NCBI GenBank assembly: GCA_044508835.1
Contig: JBIQHD010000020.1
Location: 26,801-90,800, forward strand
Direction: 5' to 3'
DNA length: 64,000 nt
Origin: JAKFDI01 sp044508835
Lineage (GTDB): Bacteria > Pseudomonadota > Gammaproteobacteria > Burkholderiales > Burkholderiaceae_C
Numbering within the stretch: position 1 is the stretch's first letter; the number at the start of each line of letters is the position of its first letter. Positions 44,697 to 54,366 of the stretch are shown one piece after another. Under the pieces are notes generated by a model. It made no database searches. It was not told where the DNA came from and saw only the letters and a program-made list of their open reading frames with translations. Both the position numbers and the translations under genes were made by a program.

Positions 44697-45096
44697 GGCG
44701 CAGCACCGAGACGCAGCGCAGGTCGGCGACGTGCTCGCCGCGCTGGTTGTGGACGCTGGTCTCGCGCACGGCGAACTCCAGCAGGCCGCCCTTCTTCTCG
44801 TAGATGTCGGCCACGCGCTGCCGGAAGCGCAGCACGTCGCCGGCGTGGGCCGGGCGGTGGTACTCGAAGTGCTGCTCGCCGTGCAGCAGCTTGCGGTAGT
44901 CCATGCCCAGCAGCTCGCGCATCGCGCCGGGGTCGGGCCCGTCCATCTCCAGGCAGAACAGGAAGGTCGGCGGCACCGTGCCGTCCGGGTCGGGCGCCTG
45001 GCCGGTGGCCTTGGCGAAGAAGCGCAGCCGGCCGGCTTCCACCGGCACCGTGAACGGCGCGAAGACGTGGCCGACGTGGCGGCGGTCCAGGGCCAT
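44689..45096 (-). CDS. MaoC-like N-terminal-domain protein (non-catalytic hydratase subunit)
   Basis: A 135-residue hot-dog protein of the FAS1-dehydratase/MaoC_dehydrat_N type (MALDRRHVGHVFAPFTVPVEA at the start, LLHGEQHFEYHRPAHAGDVL in the centre). It has no D-x-N-x-x-H catalytic motif. Its partner is presumably the MaoC protein encoded next, which supplies the active site while this subunit shapes the acyl pocket. It starts 2 bp after the thiolase stop. Confidence 0.85.
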   Translation of the reverse strand: MALDRRHVGHVFAPFTVPVEAGRLRFFAKATGQAPDPDGTVPPTFLFCLEMDGPDPGAMRELLGMDYRKLLHGEQHFEYHRPAHAGDVLRFRQRVADIYEKKGGLLEFAVRETSVHNQRGEHVADLRCVSVLRHG

Positions 45097-45098
45097 CG

Positions 45099-46295
45099 TC
45101 ACGCCGCCTTCTCGTACAGGGTGACGACGCAGGCGCCGCCGAGCCCCAGGTTGTGCTGCAGCGCGAGCCGCGCGCCCTCCACCTGCCGCTGCTCGGCCGC
45201 CCCGCGCAGCTGCCACACCAGCTCGGCGCACTGCGCCAGGCCCGTGGCGCCCAGCGGATGGCCCTTGGACAGCAGCCCGCCCGAGGGGTTGGTGACCAGC
45301 CGCCCGCCGTAGGTGTTGTCGCCATCGACGATGAACTTCTCGGCCGTCCCCTCGGGCGTGAGCTCCAGCGCCTCGTAGGTGATGAGCTCGTTGGCGGTGA
45401 AGCAGTCGTGCAGCTCCACCACGTCGATCGCCTCGGGGCCGACGCCCGCGGCCTCGTACACCTGGCGCGCGGCGGCGCGGCTCATGTCGAAGCCCACCAG
45501 TTGGCGCATGTCGCCGCTGTCGAAGGTGCTGGCGGTGTCGGTGGTCATGGCCTGCGCGGCGATGCGCACGCGCAGGTCCAGCCCGCGGCGCCGGGCGAAG
45601 TCCTCCGAGCACACGACGGCCGCCGCCGCGCCGCAGGTGGGCGGGCAGCACTGCAGGCGGGTGAGCGGCTCGAAGACCTTGGGCGCGGCCATCACCTCGT
45701 CGAGCGTGACGGTCTGGCGGAACACCGCGAACGGGTTGCGCGCCGCGTGCTGGCGCGCCTTGACCGAGATGCGCCCGAAGGTGTCGGCGCGGATGCCGTG
45801 CTCCTTCATGTAGGCGCGCCCGGCGCCGCCGAAGAACTGCGCGGCGCGCGGCGCGGCCTCGTCGTAGCCTTGCAGGCCGGTCATGGTCTCGGCGAAGCGG
45901 GCCACCGGCGAGGGACGGTCGCCGTAGGCGCCCTTGAGCGCGCCGGGCACCATCTGCTCGAAGCCGAGCGCCAGCGCGCACTCGACGGCGCCCGACTCCA
46001 CCGCCTGGCGCGCGAGGAACAGCGCGCTGGAGCCGGTGGCGCAGTTGTTGTTGACGTTGAACACCGGAATGCCCGTCAGCCCCACGCCGTAGACCGCCGC
46101 CTGGCCGGCCGTGGAGTCGCCGTAGACGTAGCCGACGTAGGCCTGCTGCACCTGGGCATAGCCGACGCCGGCATCCTCCAGCGCCAGCCGCGCGGCCTTC
46201 GCGCCCATGGCGGTATAGGGCTCGCTGGCGCCCGGCTTGGTGAAGGGGATCATGCCGACGCCGACCACGTGGACGGGGCGCTGCCTCTGGCTCAT
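45099..46295 (-). CDS. Thiolase family protein (SCP-x/lipid-transfer type)
   Basis: A 398-residue thiolase of the SCP-x type. The nucleophilic Cys85 is in FNVNNNCATGSSALF, the first His in ELHDCFTANELITYEAL, and the second catalytic pair in SKGHPLGATGLAQ. These are all intact, so CoA-dependent cleavage of a 3-ketoacyl-CoA is expected, often of branched or bulky chains in this subfamily. It is the first gene of the minus-strand module that continues with MaoC subunits, acyl-CoA dehydrogenase and ligase. Confidence 0.9.
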   Translation of the reverse strand: MSQRQRPVHVVGVGMIPFTKPGASEPYTAMGAKAARLALEDAGVGYAQVQQAYVGYVYGDSTAGQAAVYGVGLTGIPVFNVNNNCATGSSALFLARQAVESGAVECALALGFEQMVPGALKGAYGDRPSPVARFAETMTGLQGYDEAAPRAAQFFGGAGRAYMKEHGIRADTFGRISVKARQHAARNPFAVFRQTVTLDEVMAAPKVFEPLTRLQCCPPTCGAAAAVVCSEDFARRRGLDLRVRIAAQAMTTDTASTFDSGDMRQLVGFDMSRAAARQVYEAAGVGPEAIDVVELHDCFTANELITYEALELTPEGTAEKFIVDGDNTYGGRLVTNPSGGLLSKGHPLGATGLAQCAELVWQLRGAAEQRQVEGARLALQHNLGLGGACVVTLYEKAA

Positions 46296-46483
46296 CGGGT
46301 ACTTCCTTGCAGGTGATGGGATGGGGCCAGTGTGCGGCGCGCGGCCCCGGGCCTCAATCGCCGATCGGTCCAAACTGATTGGCCGATCCGATCAGCGGCG
46401 TTGGCCGGCATGCCGTCTTGGCGGCCATGTCTCGTTCGCCACACCGCTCCGCTCACCACACGGCTCCGTTCGCCGACACCATT

Positions 46484-47077
46484 CCGTTCGCGCTGAGGTA
46501 TCGAAGCGCTTCGCCCCACCCACCCGTTCGCGCTGAGCTTGTCGAAGCGCGCGCAGTCCGGCTTGTGCGGTGCGTCGCGCAGCGACGCCCGCCCGGTTGG
46601 CGATGCGCAGCGAGCCGAATCGCCTCCCGTAGGCGTCGGCGAGAAGCGCAGGGCTTTGCAGCCGGGCGCGACAGCGCCCCTCGTGATCTGACTTCGCGCG
46701 ACTGTCCGAGCGCAGCGCCCGCAGGGCGCGTAGCGAGTTTCGCGCGAGGCTGCAAAGGCCGAGCATCGCAGCGCACCCCTCGCGCAGCGAGGGGCGACGG
46801 CTCCGGGTCGCCTTCTCTTGGTTACTTCTCTTGGCGAGACAAGAGAAGTAACTCGCCCGCCGGGGCGAGACCCGGCTCCTCACAGCTTCGACCGCACTTC
46901 AACCAGCCAAACCGGACTGCGCGCGCGCTTCGACAAGCTCAGCGCGAACGGAGTTGGTGGCACGAGCGCTTCGATACCTCAGCGCGAACGGGTGGGTGGG
47001 CGGGACGAGCGCTTCGACAAGCTCAGCGCGAACGGGTTGGGTGGGGCGAAGCGTTTCGATACCTCAGCGCGAACGGG
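46484..47077. repeat. Composite nested inverted-repeat element with Comamonadaceae-type repeat core
   Basis: The 822-bp gene-free stretch 46296-47117 is filled by this element. On the left are a TACC-type (46484-46506) and a CAAG-type copy (46524-46546) in inverted orientation. On the right are four forward copies, alternating CAAG, TACC, CAAG, TACC, at about 46928, 46968, 47011 and 47055. A perfect 31-bp inverted repeat pairs 46524-46554 with 46921-46951 and, allowing a 2-bp indel, extends to 46561 and 46912. The core holds GC-rich small palindromes and a 12-bp hairpin. It has no coding potential that I trust. Confidence 0.8.
46822..46851. repeat. Perfect 12-bp hairpin in the repeat core
   Basis: TTACTTCTCTTG and CAAGAGAAGTAA form a perfect 12-bp stem with a 6-nt loop (GCGAGA). 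The stem is AT-rich against the GC-rich background. Similar TTACTTTCTTTTGGC...GCCCGCCGGGG sequences are, to my knowledge, common intergenic repeats in Comamonadaceae genomes. Confidence 0.75.
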
Positions 47078-47117
47078 CGGATGGGACGGGCGGTGCTCCG
47101 ACACGGCGCAGCCGGCG

Positions 47118-48086
47118 TCATTGCGGCTTGAAGCCGATCTCGGCCAGCATCTTCCGCTCGCGCGCGAACTGCTCGCGCGCGTAGGCGGCGTAGGCCTCGC
47201 CGCTCATCAGGCCGGGCTGCATGTCGAACATGTCGAGCTGCTGCAGGTAGGCCGGGTCGCCGGCCGCCTTGCGGAATGCCTCGTGCAGGCGCTGCGCGAT
47301 CCTGGGGTCGAGGTGCTTCGGCGCCACCAGGCCCACCGGCGACTGGATGACGATGTCGTGGCCCAGCTCCTTCACCGTGGGCACGTCGTACTTCGCCAGC
47401 CGCTGCGCGGTGAAGGTCGCGAGCAGCCGCACCTTGCCGCCCTGCACCTGCGCACCGAACCCGGGGTCGCCGTAGACGTCGAGGTGGCCGCCGACCAGCG
47501 CCTGGAAGCTTTCGCCGCCGCCCTTGAACGGCACCATGTTGAAGCTCGTGCCGGCGGACCGGCCCAGTTGCTCGGCCATGATGCGGTTGATGCTGATCGC
47601 CCCCACGTTGCCCCAGCTGATGGCGCCCGGGCGCTTCCTCGCGTCGGCCAGCAGCTCGGGCAGCGTCTTCCACGGCGCGTCGGCCGCCACGGTGATGCCG
47701 GTGACGAGCCCCGCCAGGCCGATGACGTAGGTGAAGTCGCGCAGCGGGTCGAAGTTCACCTTTTGCACCAGCGGCGCGCGGATCACCGAGTTGTGCATCA
47801 CCGCGAGCGTGTAGCCGTCGGCCTCCTGCGTGGCGAGGCTGGCCGTGCCGACCACGCCGCCAGCGCCCGGCTTGTGCGTCAGCACCACCGGCTGGCCGAG
47901 GTCCTGCGCCGCGGCGTTCGCGAGGGCGCGGAAGATGGGGTCGAACGAACCGCCGGCCGGGAACGGCAGCACCAGGGTGATCGGTCTCGACGGAAAAGTC
48001 TCGGCCATCGCCGGCCCCGGCAGGCCGGCCATGGCGGTGGCGGCGAGGACGGCCAAGGCCGTGCGGCGCGAAAGCAGTCGATTCAT
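47118..48086 (-). CDS. Bug-family (TTT) solute-binding protein
   Basis: A 322-residue Bug protein. The signal peptide (RRTALAVLAATAMAGLPGPA, cut after AMA) is followed by FPSRPITLVLPFPAGGSFDPIFR. Ligand-site segments are WGNVGAISINRIMAEQLG and VPFKGGGESFQALVGGHLD. GAAGGAG precedes the ATG. It lies 26 bp downstream of an acyl-CoA ligase gene, suggesting that it captures the acid the ligase activates. Confidence 0.93.
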   Translation of the reverse strand: MNRLLSRRTALAVLAATAMAGLPGPAMAETFPSRPITLVLPFPAGGSFDPIFRALANAAAQDLGQPVVLTHKPGAGGVVGTASLATQEADGYTLAVMHNSVIRAPLVQKVNFDPLRDFTYVIGLAGLVTGITVAADAPWKTLPELLADARKRPGAISWGNVGAISINRIMAEQLGRSAGTSFNMVPFKGGGESFQALVGGHLDVYGDPGFGAQVQGGKVRLLATFTAQRLAKYDVPTVKELGHDIVIQSPVGLVAPKHLDPRIAQRLHEAFRKAAGDPAYLQQLDMFDMQPGLMSGEAYAAYAREQFARERKMLAEIGFKPQ

Positions 48087-48112
48087 GCGTTGTCTCCTTC
48101 TTGTGGTGTGTT

Positions 48113-49624
<1,512 letters not shown>

Positions 49625-49661
49625 GGGTGGGGAAGGGACGCAGTGGAACGGTGCGGCCAGC

Positions 49662-50726
49662 TTAGGCAGGCCGCAGCGCCGCTCCAATGGCCGGATCGGC
49701 CATTCCGATTGGCACAACCGGCCCGTGCGAGCTGCGGTACTCGCCCGGCGCCACGCCGGTCCAGCCCTTGAAGGCGCGGTGGAAGGTGCTCGCCTCGGAG
49801 AAGCCGAGCTGCGCGGCGATCTCGGCCAGCGTCATGTCCGGCCGCGCCAGCAGCTCGATCGCGGCGTCGCGCCGCAGGTCGTCCTTGAGCGCCTGGAAGC
49901 CCTGGCCTTCCTCGCGCAGGCGGCGGCGCAGCGTCTGCGGCGTCATCGCCAGCAGCCGGCTCACGTCGTCGAGCGACAGCATCTCGCGCCGCAGGTGCGA
50001 GCGCAGCAGCCGGCGGATGCGCTCGGTCACGCTGGTCTGGTCGCGGTACTTGACCAGCAGGCTGGCCGGCACCTGGCGCAGGAACTCGCGCAGGCTCTGC
50101 TCGTTCTGCACCACCGGCAGATCCAGCCAGCGCGCCTCGAAGCGGAAGCCCGCCTGCGGCCGGCCGGCGGCGAGCGGCACGAGGAACAGGCGCGGCGTGT
50201 CCGCGGGAATGGCCTGCGGGCCGCTCTTGTAGTCGACGGCGATGAGCGGCACGCGCCGCGCCACCAGCCAGCACGCCAGCATGTAGCCGAAGAAGACGAA
50301 GGTGCGCTCGGCGTAGTCGAGCGGCGCGTCGGGGTCGGCGCGGCGCTCGTCCAGCCGCACGCGCGCCACGCCGCCCTCGACCTGCAGCCGCGGCACGAAG
50401 TCGCCCACCAGCCCGTGGAAGAAGCGGAAGCCCGTGCGCAGCGCCGCGCCGAGCGTCGGCGTGTGCACGAGCAGCCGGCAGCACTGCGCGAAGCTGCCCA
50501 CGGGCAGCCGGTCGCGGCACAGGCCCCACAGCTCGTCGCGCGTGGCGCGGCGCAGCGCGCTCAGCAGCTGCGCGTACTGCGACTGGGCCACGCGCGCCAT
50601 CGGCGCATCCAGCACCGCCGGCGTGATGCCGGCGCGTTCGAGCAGCGCGGCCACGTCCACGCCCTGCCGCCGCGCGCCCTGCAGCACGTTGTGCACGTGC
50701 TCGATGGCGATGGTGTGGTGCGTCAC
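49662..50726 (-). CDS. AraC-family transcriptional regulator
   Basis: A 354-residue AraC-type regulator with an arabinose-binding-like N-terminal domain (about 20-210) and a C-terminal DNA-binding domain (about 230-335; LSLDDVSRLLAMTPQTLRRR and MTLAEIAAQLGFSEASTFHR). It starts at GTG, 19 bp downstream of the acyl-CoA dehydrogenase stop. It is co-oriented with the surrounding acyl-CoA genes, so it may be read as part of their operon and regulate it. It belongs to the same domain type as the regulator at 4773-5888. Confidence 0.9.
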   Translation of the reverse strand: MTHHTIAIEHVHNVLQGARRQGVDVAALLERAGITPAVLDAPMARVAQSQYAQLLSALRRATRDELWGLCRDRLPVGSFAQCCRLLVHTPTLGAALRTGFRFFHGLVGDFVPRLQVEGGVARVRLDERRADPDAPLDYAERTFVFFGYMLACWLVARRVPLIAVDYKSGPQAIPADTPRLFLVPLAAGRPQAGFRFEARWLDLPVVQNEQSLREFLRQVPASLLVKYRDQTSVTERIRRLLRSHLRREMLSLDDVSRLLAMTPQTLRRRLREEGQGFQALKDDLRRDAAIELLARPDMTLAEIAAQLGFSEASTFHRAFKGWTGVAPGEYRSSHGPVVPIGMADPAIGAALRPA

Positions 50727-50745
50727 CGCCGTGCCGCCGCCAGGC

Positions 50746-51900
50746 TCAGCGCGTGGCTTCGCGGACCATGTTGCGCGCGATCACGATCTGCTGGATCTGG
50801 CTGGTGCCCTCGTACAGCCGGAACAGCCGCGCGTCGCGGTAGAAGCGCTCGATCCCGTGCTCGGCGATGTAGCCCGAGCCCCCGAAGATCTGCACCGCCC
50901 GGTCCGCCACGCGGCCGCACATCTCCGAGGCGAAGAGCTTGCAGCACGACGCCTCGGTCGACACGTTGGCGCCGTCGTCGCGGCGGCGCGCCGCGTCCAG
51001 CACCATGCAGCGCGCGGCATAGACTTCCATCTTGCTGTCGGCCAGCATCGCCTGCACGAGCTGGAACTCGGCGATGGGCTGGCCGAACTGCTTACGCTGC
51101 ACCGCGTAGCGCAGCGCGTCGTCGAGCATGCGCTCGGCCATGCCCACGCAGATGGCCGCGATGTGGATGCGCCCCTTCTCCAGCACCTTCATCGCGGTCT
51201 TGAAGCCCCGCCCTTCCTTGCCGCCGATGAGGTTGGCCGCGGGCACGCGCACGTCGTCGAAGATCACGTCGCAGGTGTGCGCCCCGCGCTGGCCCATCTT
51301 CTTGTCGCGCTTGCCGAAGCTGATGCCCGGCGTCTTGGCGTCGACGATGAAGGCGGACACGCCGCCCGAGCCCTTGTTGCCCGGGTCGGTGCGCGCCATC
51401 AGCGTGAACATGCCGGCGTGCGGCGCGTTGGTGATGAAGCGCTTGGTGCCGTTGACGACGTAGTCGTCCCCGTCGCGCACGGCCGTGGTGCGCAGCGAGC
51501 CGGCGTCCGAACCCGCCTCGGGCTCGGTGAGCGCGAACGAGGCCATGATCTCGCCGCTGGCCAGGCGCGGCAGCCACTGGGCCTTCTGCGCCTCGGTGCC
51601 GTCCATCAGGATGCCTTGCGAGCCGATGCCCACGGTGGTGCCGAAGATGGAACGGAAGGCGGGCGAGGTCTTGCCCATCTCGATCATCGCGAGCGACTCC
51701 TCCTCCATCGTCAGCTCCAGGCCGCCGTAGGCCTCGGGGATGGTCAGCCCGAACAGGCCGAGCGCGCGCATCTCGGCCACGATGGCCTCGGGGATCTCGT
51801 CGGTCTCGGCCACTTCGTGCTCGGCCGGCACCAGGCGCTCGCGCACGAAGCGGCTGATGCTGTCGAGCAGGGCGGTCAGGGTCTGTGGGTCGCGGATCAT
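50746..51900 (-). CDS. Acyl-CoA dehydrogenase
   Basis: A 384-residue acyl-CoA dehydrogenase. Motifs: FALTEPEAGSDAGSLRTTAV (about 125-144), ITNAPHAGMFTLMART, and the C-terminal FGGSGYIAEHGIERFYRDARLFRLYEGTSQIQQIVIARNM seen in two blocks, with the Glu of YEGTSQIQ placed as the usual catalytic base. It lies 26 bp after the CitE-like gene in the same direction and probably belongs to the same operon. Confidence 0.92.
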   Translation of the reverse strand: MIRDPQTLTALLDSISRFVRERLVPAEHEVAETDEIPEAIVAEMRALGLFGLTIPEAYGGLELTMEEESLAMIEMGKTSPAFRSIFGTTVGIGSQGILMDGTEAQKAQWLPRLASGEIMASFALTEPEAGSDAGSLRTTAVRDGDDYVVNGTKRFITNAPHAGMFTLMARTDPGNKGSGGVSAFIVDAKTPGISFGKRDKKMGQRGAHTCDVIFDDVRVPAANLIGGKEGRGFKTAMKVLEKGRIHIAAICVGMAERMLDDALRYAVQRKQFGQPIAEFQLVQAMLADSKMEVYAARCMVLDAARRRDDGANVSTEASCCKLFASEMCGRVADRAVQIFGGSGYIAEHGIERFYRDARLFRLYEGTSQIQQIVIARNMVREATR

Positions 51901-51926
51901 GGGAGTCTCTGGCCTTCGGGGGGGTT

Positions 51927-52745
51927 TCACTGCCGGGGATTGTCGGCGCGCGCGAGCACCCGCTCGGCGGCCAGGATCACGGGTCGGTCGACCATGCGGC
52001 CGTCGAGCTGCACCGCGGCGCCGCCGGCCGCCTCGGCCGCGGCGAGCACGCGGCGCGCCCAGTCGAGCTGCCGGGCATCGGGCGTGAAGGCCTCGTGCAC
52101 CGGCGCCACCTGCTTCGGATGGATGCACAGCTTGGCGCCGAAGCCGAGGCGCCGCGCGCGCTGCGCATCGGCCCGCAGCGCGGCGGGGTCGTCGAGCGCG
52201 GTGCTCGCGCCGTCCACCGGCGCGGCGAGGTTCGCCAGGCGCGAGACCAGCACCAGCTGCGAGCGGAAGAACAGCAGTTCCTCGCCCTCCCCTTCGATGC
52301 CGAGGTCGAGCTGGAAGTCGATGCTGCCGAAGACGAGGCGCCGCACCTGCGGCGCGCGGGCGATGGCCGCGGCCTGCTCGAAGCCGGCGGCGCTCTCGAT
52401 CAGCGGCAGCAGCGCGACCTGCCCGCCGAGCCGCTGGGCGAGCGAGGCCAGCGCGCCGGCGTCCTGCGCCTTGGGGCACATCACGGCATGCGGCGCGGCG
52501 GCGGCGCAGGCGGCGACGTCGGCGGCATGCTCGGCGGTGTCGGCGGCATTGATGCGCACCACGAGCTGCGGCCCGCCGCGCGGCGCCGCGGCGAGCCAGG
52601 CCTGCACCGCGTCGCGCGCCCGGGCCTTGGCGTGCGGCGGCACGGCGTCTTCCAGGTCGAGGATGACCGCATCGGCCCCCGAAGCCATCGCCTTGTCGAA
52701 GCGCTCGGGCCGGTCGCCCGGCACGAACAGATAACTTCGTGTCAT
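51927..52745 (-). CDS. CitE-like CoA ester lyase (HpcH/HpaI aldolase family)
   Basis: A 272-residue TIM-barrel lyase. The opening RSYLFVPGDRPERFDKAMAS, AVILDLEDAV (residues about 27-36) and the Mg-binding FGSIDFQLDLGIEG region are those of citrate lyase beta-like/citramalyl-CoA and malyl-CoA lyases. The reaction is Mg2+-dependent cleavage of a 3-hydroxy-dicarboxyl-CoA to acetyl-CoA and a 2-keto acid. Given the CoA-transferase, hydratase and PrpD-like genes upstream, (S)-citramalyl-CoA lyase is an attractive guess, but beta-methylmalyl-CoA or malyl-CoA are equally compatible. Confidence 0.88.
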   Translation of the reverse strand: MTRSYLFVPGDRPERFDKAMASGADAVILDLEDAVPPHAKARARDAVQAWLAAAPRGGPQLVVRINAADTAEHAADVAACAAAAPHAVMCPKAQDAGALASLAQRLGGQVALLPLIESAAGFEQAAAIARAPQVRRLVFGSIDFQLDLGIEGEGEELLFFRSQLVLVSRLANLAAPVDGASTALDDPAALRADAQRARRLGFGAKLCIHPKQVAPVHEAFTPDARQLDWARRVLAAAEAAGGAAVQLDGRMVDRPVILAAERVLARADNPRQ

Positions 52746-52790
52746 CTCAGTCGTTCCATCGTGCGGCGCGCTACCCGCAGCGCATGAGTC

Positions 52791-52868
52791 AAGCGACCGC
52801 CGCGGGTCCGGCTCTGCCGGCCCGCCAGCGGTGCCCCCTCGAAGGGGGCGTGCAAAGCGCGGAGGGGG
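52791..52868. repeat. REP-like element, copy 2
   Basis: Two hairpin blocks matching those at 39523-39680: a CCGGCTCTGCCGG palindrome within GCCGCGGGTCCGGCTC, and a perfect 7-bp stem GCCCCCT-CGA-AGGGGGC at 52833-52849 followed by GCGGAGGGGG. It fills the 127-bp gap between the PrpD-like and CitE-like genes and could act as a terminator or mRNA stabiliser. Confidence 0.7.
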
Positions 52869-52872
52869 TGGT

Positions 52873-54228
52873 TCATTTCAGCAGCAGCCGCCCGACGCGC
52901 GGGCTGTCGGCGATGGACCAGACGCGGGCAATGGCGGCACGCATCTCGGCCTCGCCCGCCCCGCCGCGGTAAGTGGCCAGCTTCATGGCCTTGTGCTCCA
53001 GCTCGGCGCGGCTGAGGGTGTTGCCCGGGTCGCCCTTGGGCTCGTCCACGCGCGCGTCCAGCGTGCGGCCGTTGGTGGTGTGCACCGTCACCTTGCCGAT
53101 CCAGCGCCGCGGGTAGGCGCCGTCGACCTCGGGGTCGAGCGTCATCTCGGTCCGGCCGCGCACGGCCACCACGCGCGGGTCCTTGAACGACTCGTCGAAC
53201 TCGGCCAGGCCCGCCTCGCCGAACACCGCGATCAGGCCCAGCACCGTGCCCATGGAGAACTTGGCCTGGTGCACCGTCTGCGGGTCGACCACGGGGCCGA
53301 GCACGTCGATGGCGCCCTGGTGCACGCGCGTCACCACGCGCTGCAGCTGCTCGGCGCGCAGGTCGTTCTCGCGCATGAGCTTGAGCAAGGCATCGGCGGC
53401 CGGATGGGTGTGGCGGCAGGAGGCGTGGAACTTGAACGAGGTCTCGGCCAGCGCCCAGCGCTCGCCCAGGCGGTCGGTCAGGCGCGCGGGGTCGGCGTCG
53501 CTCGACATGCCGGCGGCCATGCCCTGCGCGCCTTCGAGGATGCGCTGCGCGCCGGTGAAGCCGTCCTTGGCGAGGTACGCAGCCGTCAGGCCGTCGGCCG
53601 AGGCCTTGGCGGTGTGCAGCTGCTTCGAATCGGCCGCGTCGCGCAGGAACTCCCACAGCCCGCCCGATTGCGTGCCGGCCGAGCCGAAGGCGTGCAGCAT
53701 CTGCGCGGCGTCGAGCTTCAGCAGCCGGCCCACCGCGGCGGCGGCGGCCAGGGTGCCGGCGGTGGCAGTGGTGTGGAAGATCTTGTAGTGCGAGCGGCCG
53801 AGGAATTCGCCGACGCGGATGCCGACCTCGTAGCCGGCCACCGCCGCGGTGAGCAGTTCGCGGCCCGAGGCGCCGATCGCCTGGGCCACGGCGACGGCGG
53901 GCGGGAACACGACCGCCGCGGGATGGAACACCGAGCCGTTGTGCACGTCGTCCTGCTCGGCGACGTGCGAGGCGGCGCCGTTGACCAGGGCGGCGAAGAG
54001 GGGCGAGCTGGCGGTGCGGGAGATCAGCACTTCGCTCGGGCCGTCGGCCGGGCCCATGGCCTTCGCGAACGCGGCGATGGTCTCGACCGCGCGGGCCGAC
54101 TTGCCGGCCAGCGCGGAGCCGAGCCAGTCGAGCATCAGGTCCTCGGCGCGGCGCACGACCGGCCCGGGGATCTGCTCGAAGCGCAGGGTGGCGGCGAAGG
54201 CGGCGAGGGTTTGGCTGGGGTGGGTCAT
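52873..54228 (-). CDS. MmgE/PrpD family protein
   Basis: A 451-residue protein of the 2-methylcitrate dehydratase/cis-aconitate decarboxylase family. Segments include LMLDWLGSALAGKSARAVE (about 29-47), ASHVAEQDDVHNGSVFHPAA with the conserved acid/His residues, and FKFHASCRHTHPAADAL near the middle. I start at the ATG 54228; the in-frame upstream extension is translated repeat DNA. Methylcitrate-cycle genes are absent. In Pseudomonas aeruginosa an MmgE/PrpD gene sits inside the itaconate-degradation operon, which matches the neighbours here. Confidence 0.88.
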   Translation of the reverse strand: MTHPSQTLAAFAATLRFEQIPGPVVRRAEDLMLDWLGSALAGKSARAVETIAAFAKAMGPADGPSEVLISRTASSPLFAALVNGAASHVAEQDDVHNGSVFHPAAVVFPPAVAVAQAIGASGRELLTAAVAGYEVGIRVGEFLGRSHYKIFHTTATAGTLAAAAAVGRLLKLDAAQMLHAFGSAGTQSGGLWEFLRDAADSKQLHTAKASADGLTAAYLAKDGFTGAQRILEGAQGMAAGMSSDADPARLTDRLGERWALAETSFKFHASCRHTHPAADALLKLMRENDLRAEQLQRVVTRVHQGAIDVLGPVVDPQTVHQAKFSMGTVLGLIAVFGEAGLAEFDESFKDPRVVAVRGRTEMTLDPEVDGAYPRRWIGKVTVHTTNGRTLDARVDEPKGDPGNTLSRAELEHKAMKLATYRGGAGEAEMRAAIARVWSIADSPRVGRLLLK

Positions 54229-54251
54229 CGTGATGGCCTCTGAACTGGTTG

Positions 54252-54357
54252 CCGTTCGTCCTGAGCTTGTCGAAGGACCGGGTGGCGCGCCCTTCGACAA
54301 GCTCAGGGCGAACGGGATGTGTTGGCGGGGACCTTCGACAGACTCAGGGCGAACGGA
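54252..54357. repeat. CAAG-type palindromic repeats
   Basis: An inverted pair of CAAG-type copies (54252-54275 and 54291-54314) and a variant CTTCGACAGACTCAG copy (54332-54356) fill most of the 138-bp gap between the acyl-CoA dehydrogenase and PrpD-like genes. They could form hairpins in the polycistronic RNA. Confidence 0.8.
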
Positions 54358-54366
54358 TCGCGGGGG

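Noticed and set aside
46547..46920. Small protein genes in the repeat core
   Set aside because: Open frames on both strands here are Arg/Ser/Ala-rich, lack ribosome sites, and overlap inverted repeats.
54229..54300. N-terminal extension of the MmgE/PrpD protein
   Set aside because: The extra codons are translated palindromic repeat DNA with no ribosome site; the family start fits the ATG at 54228.
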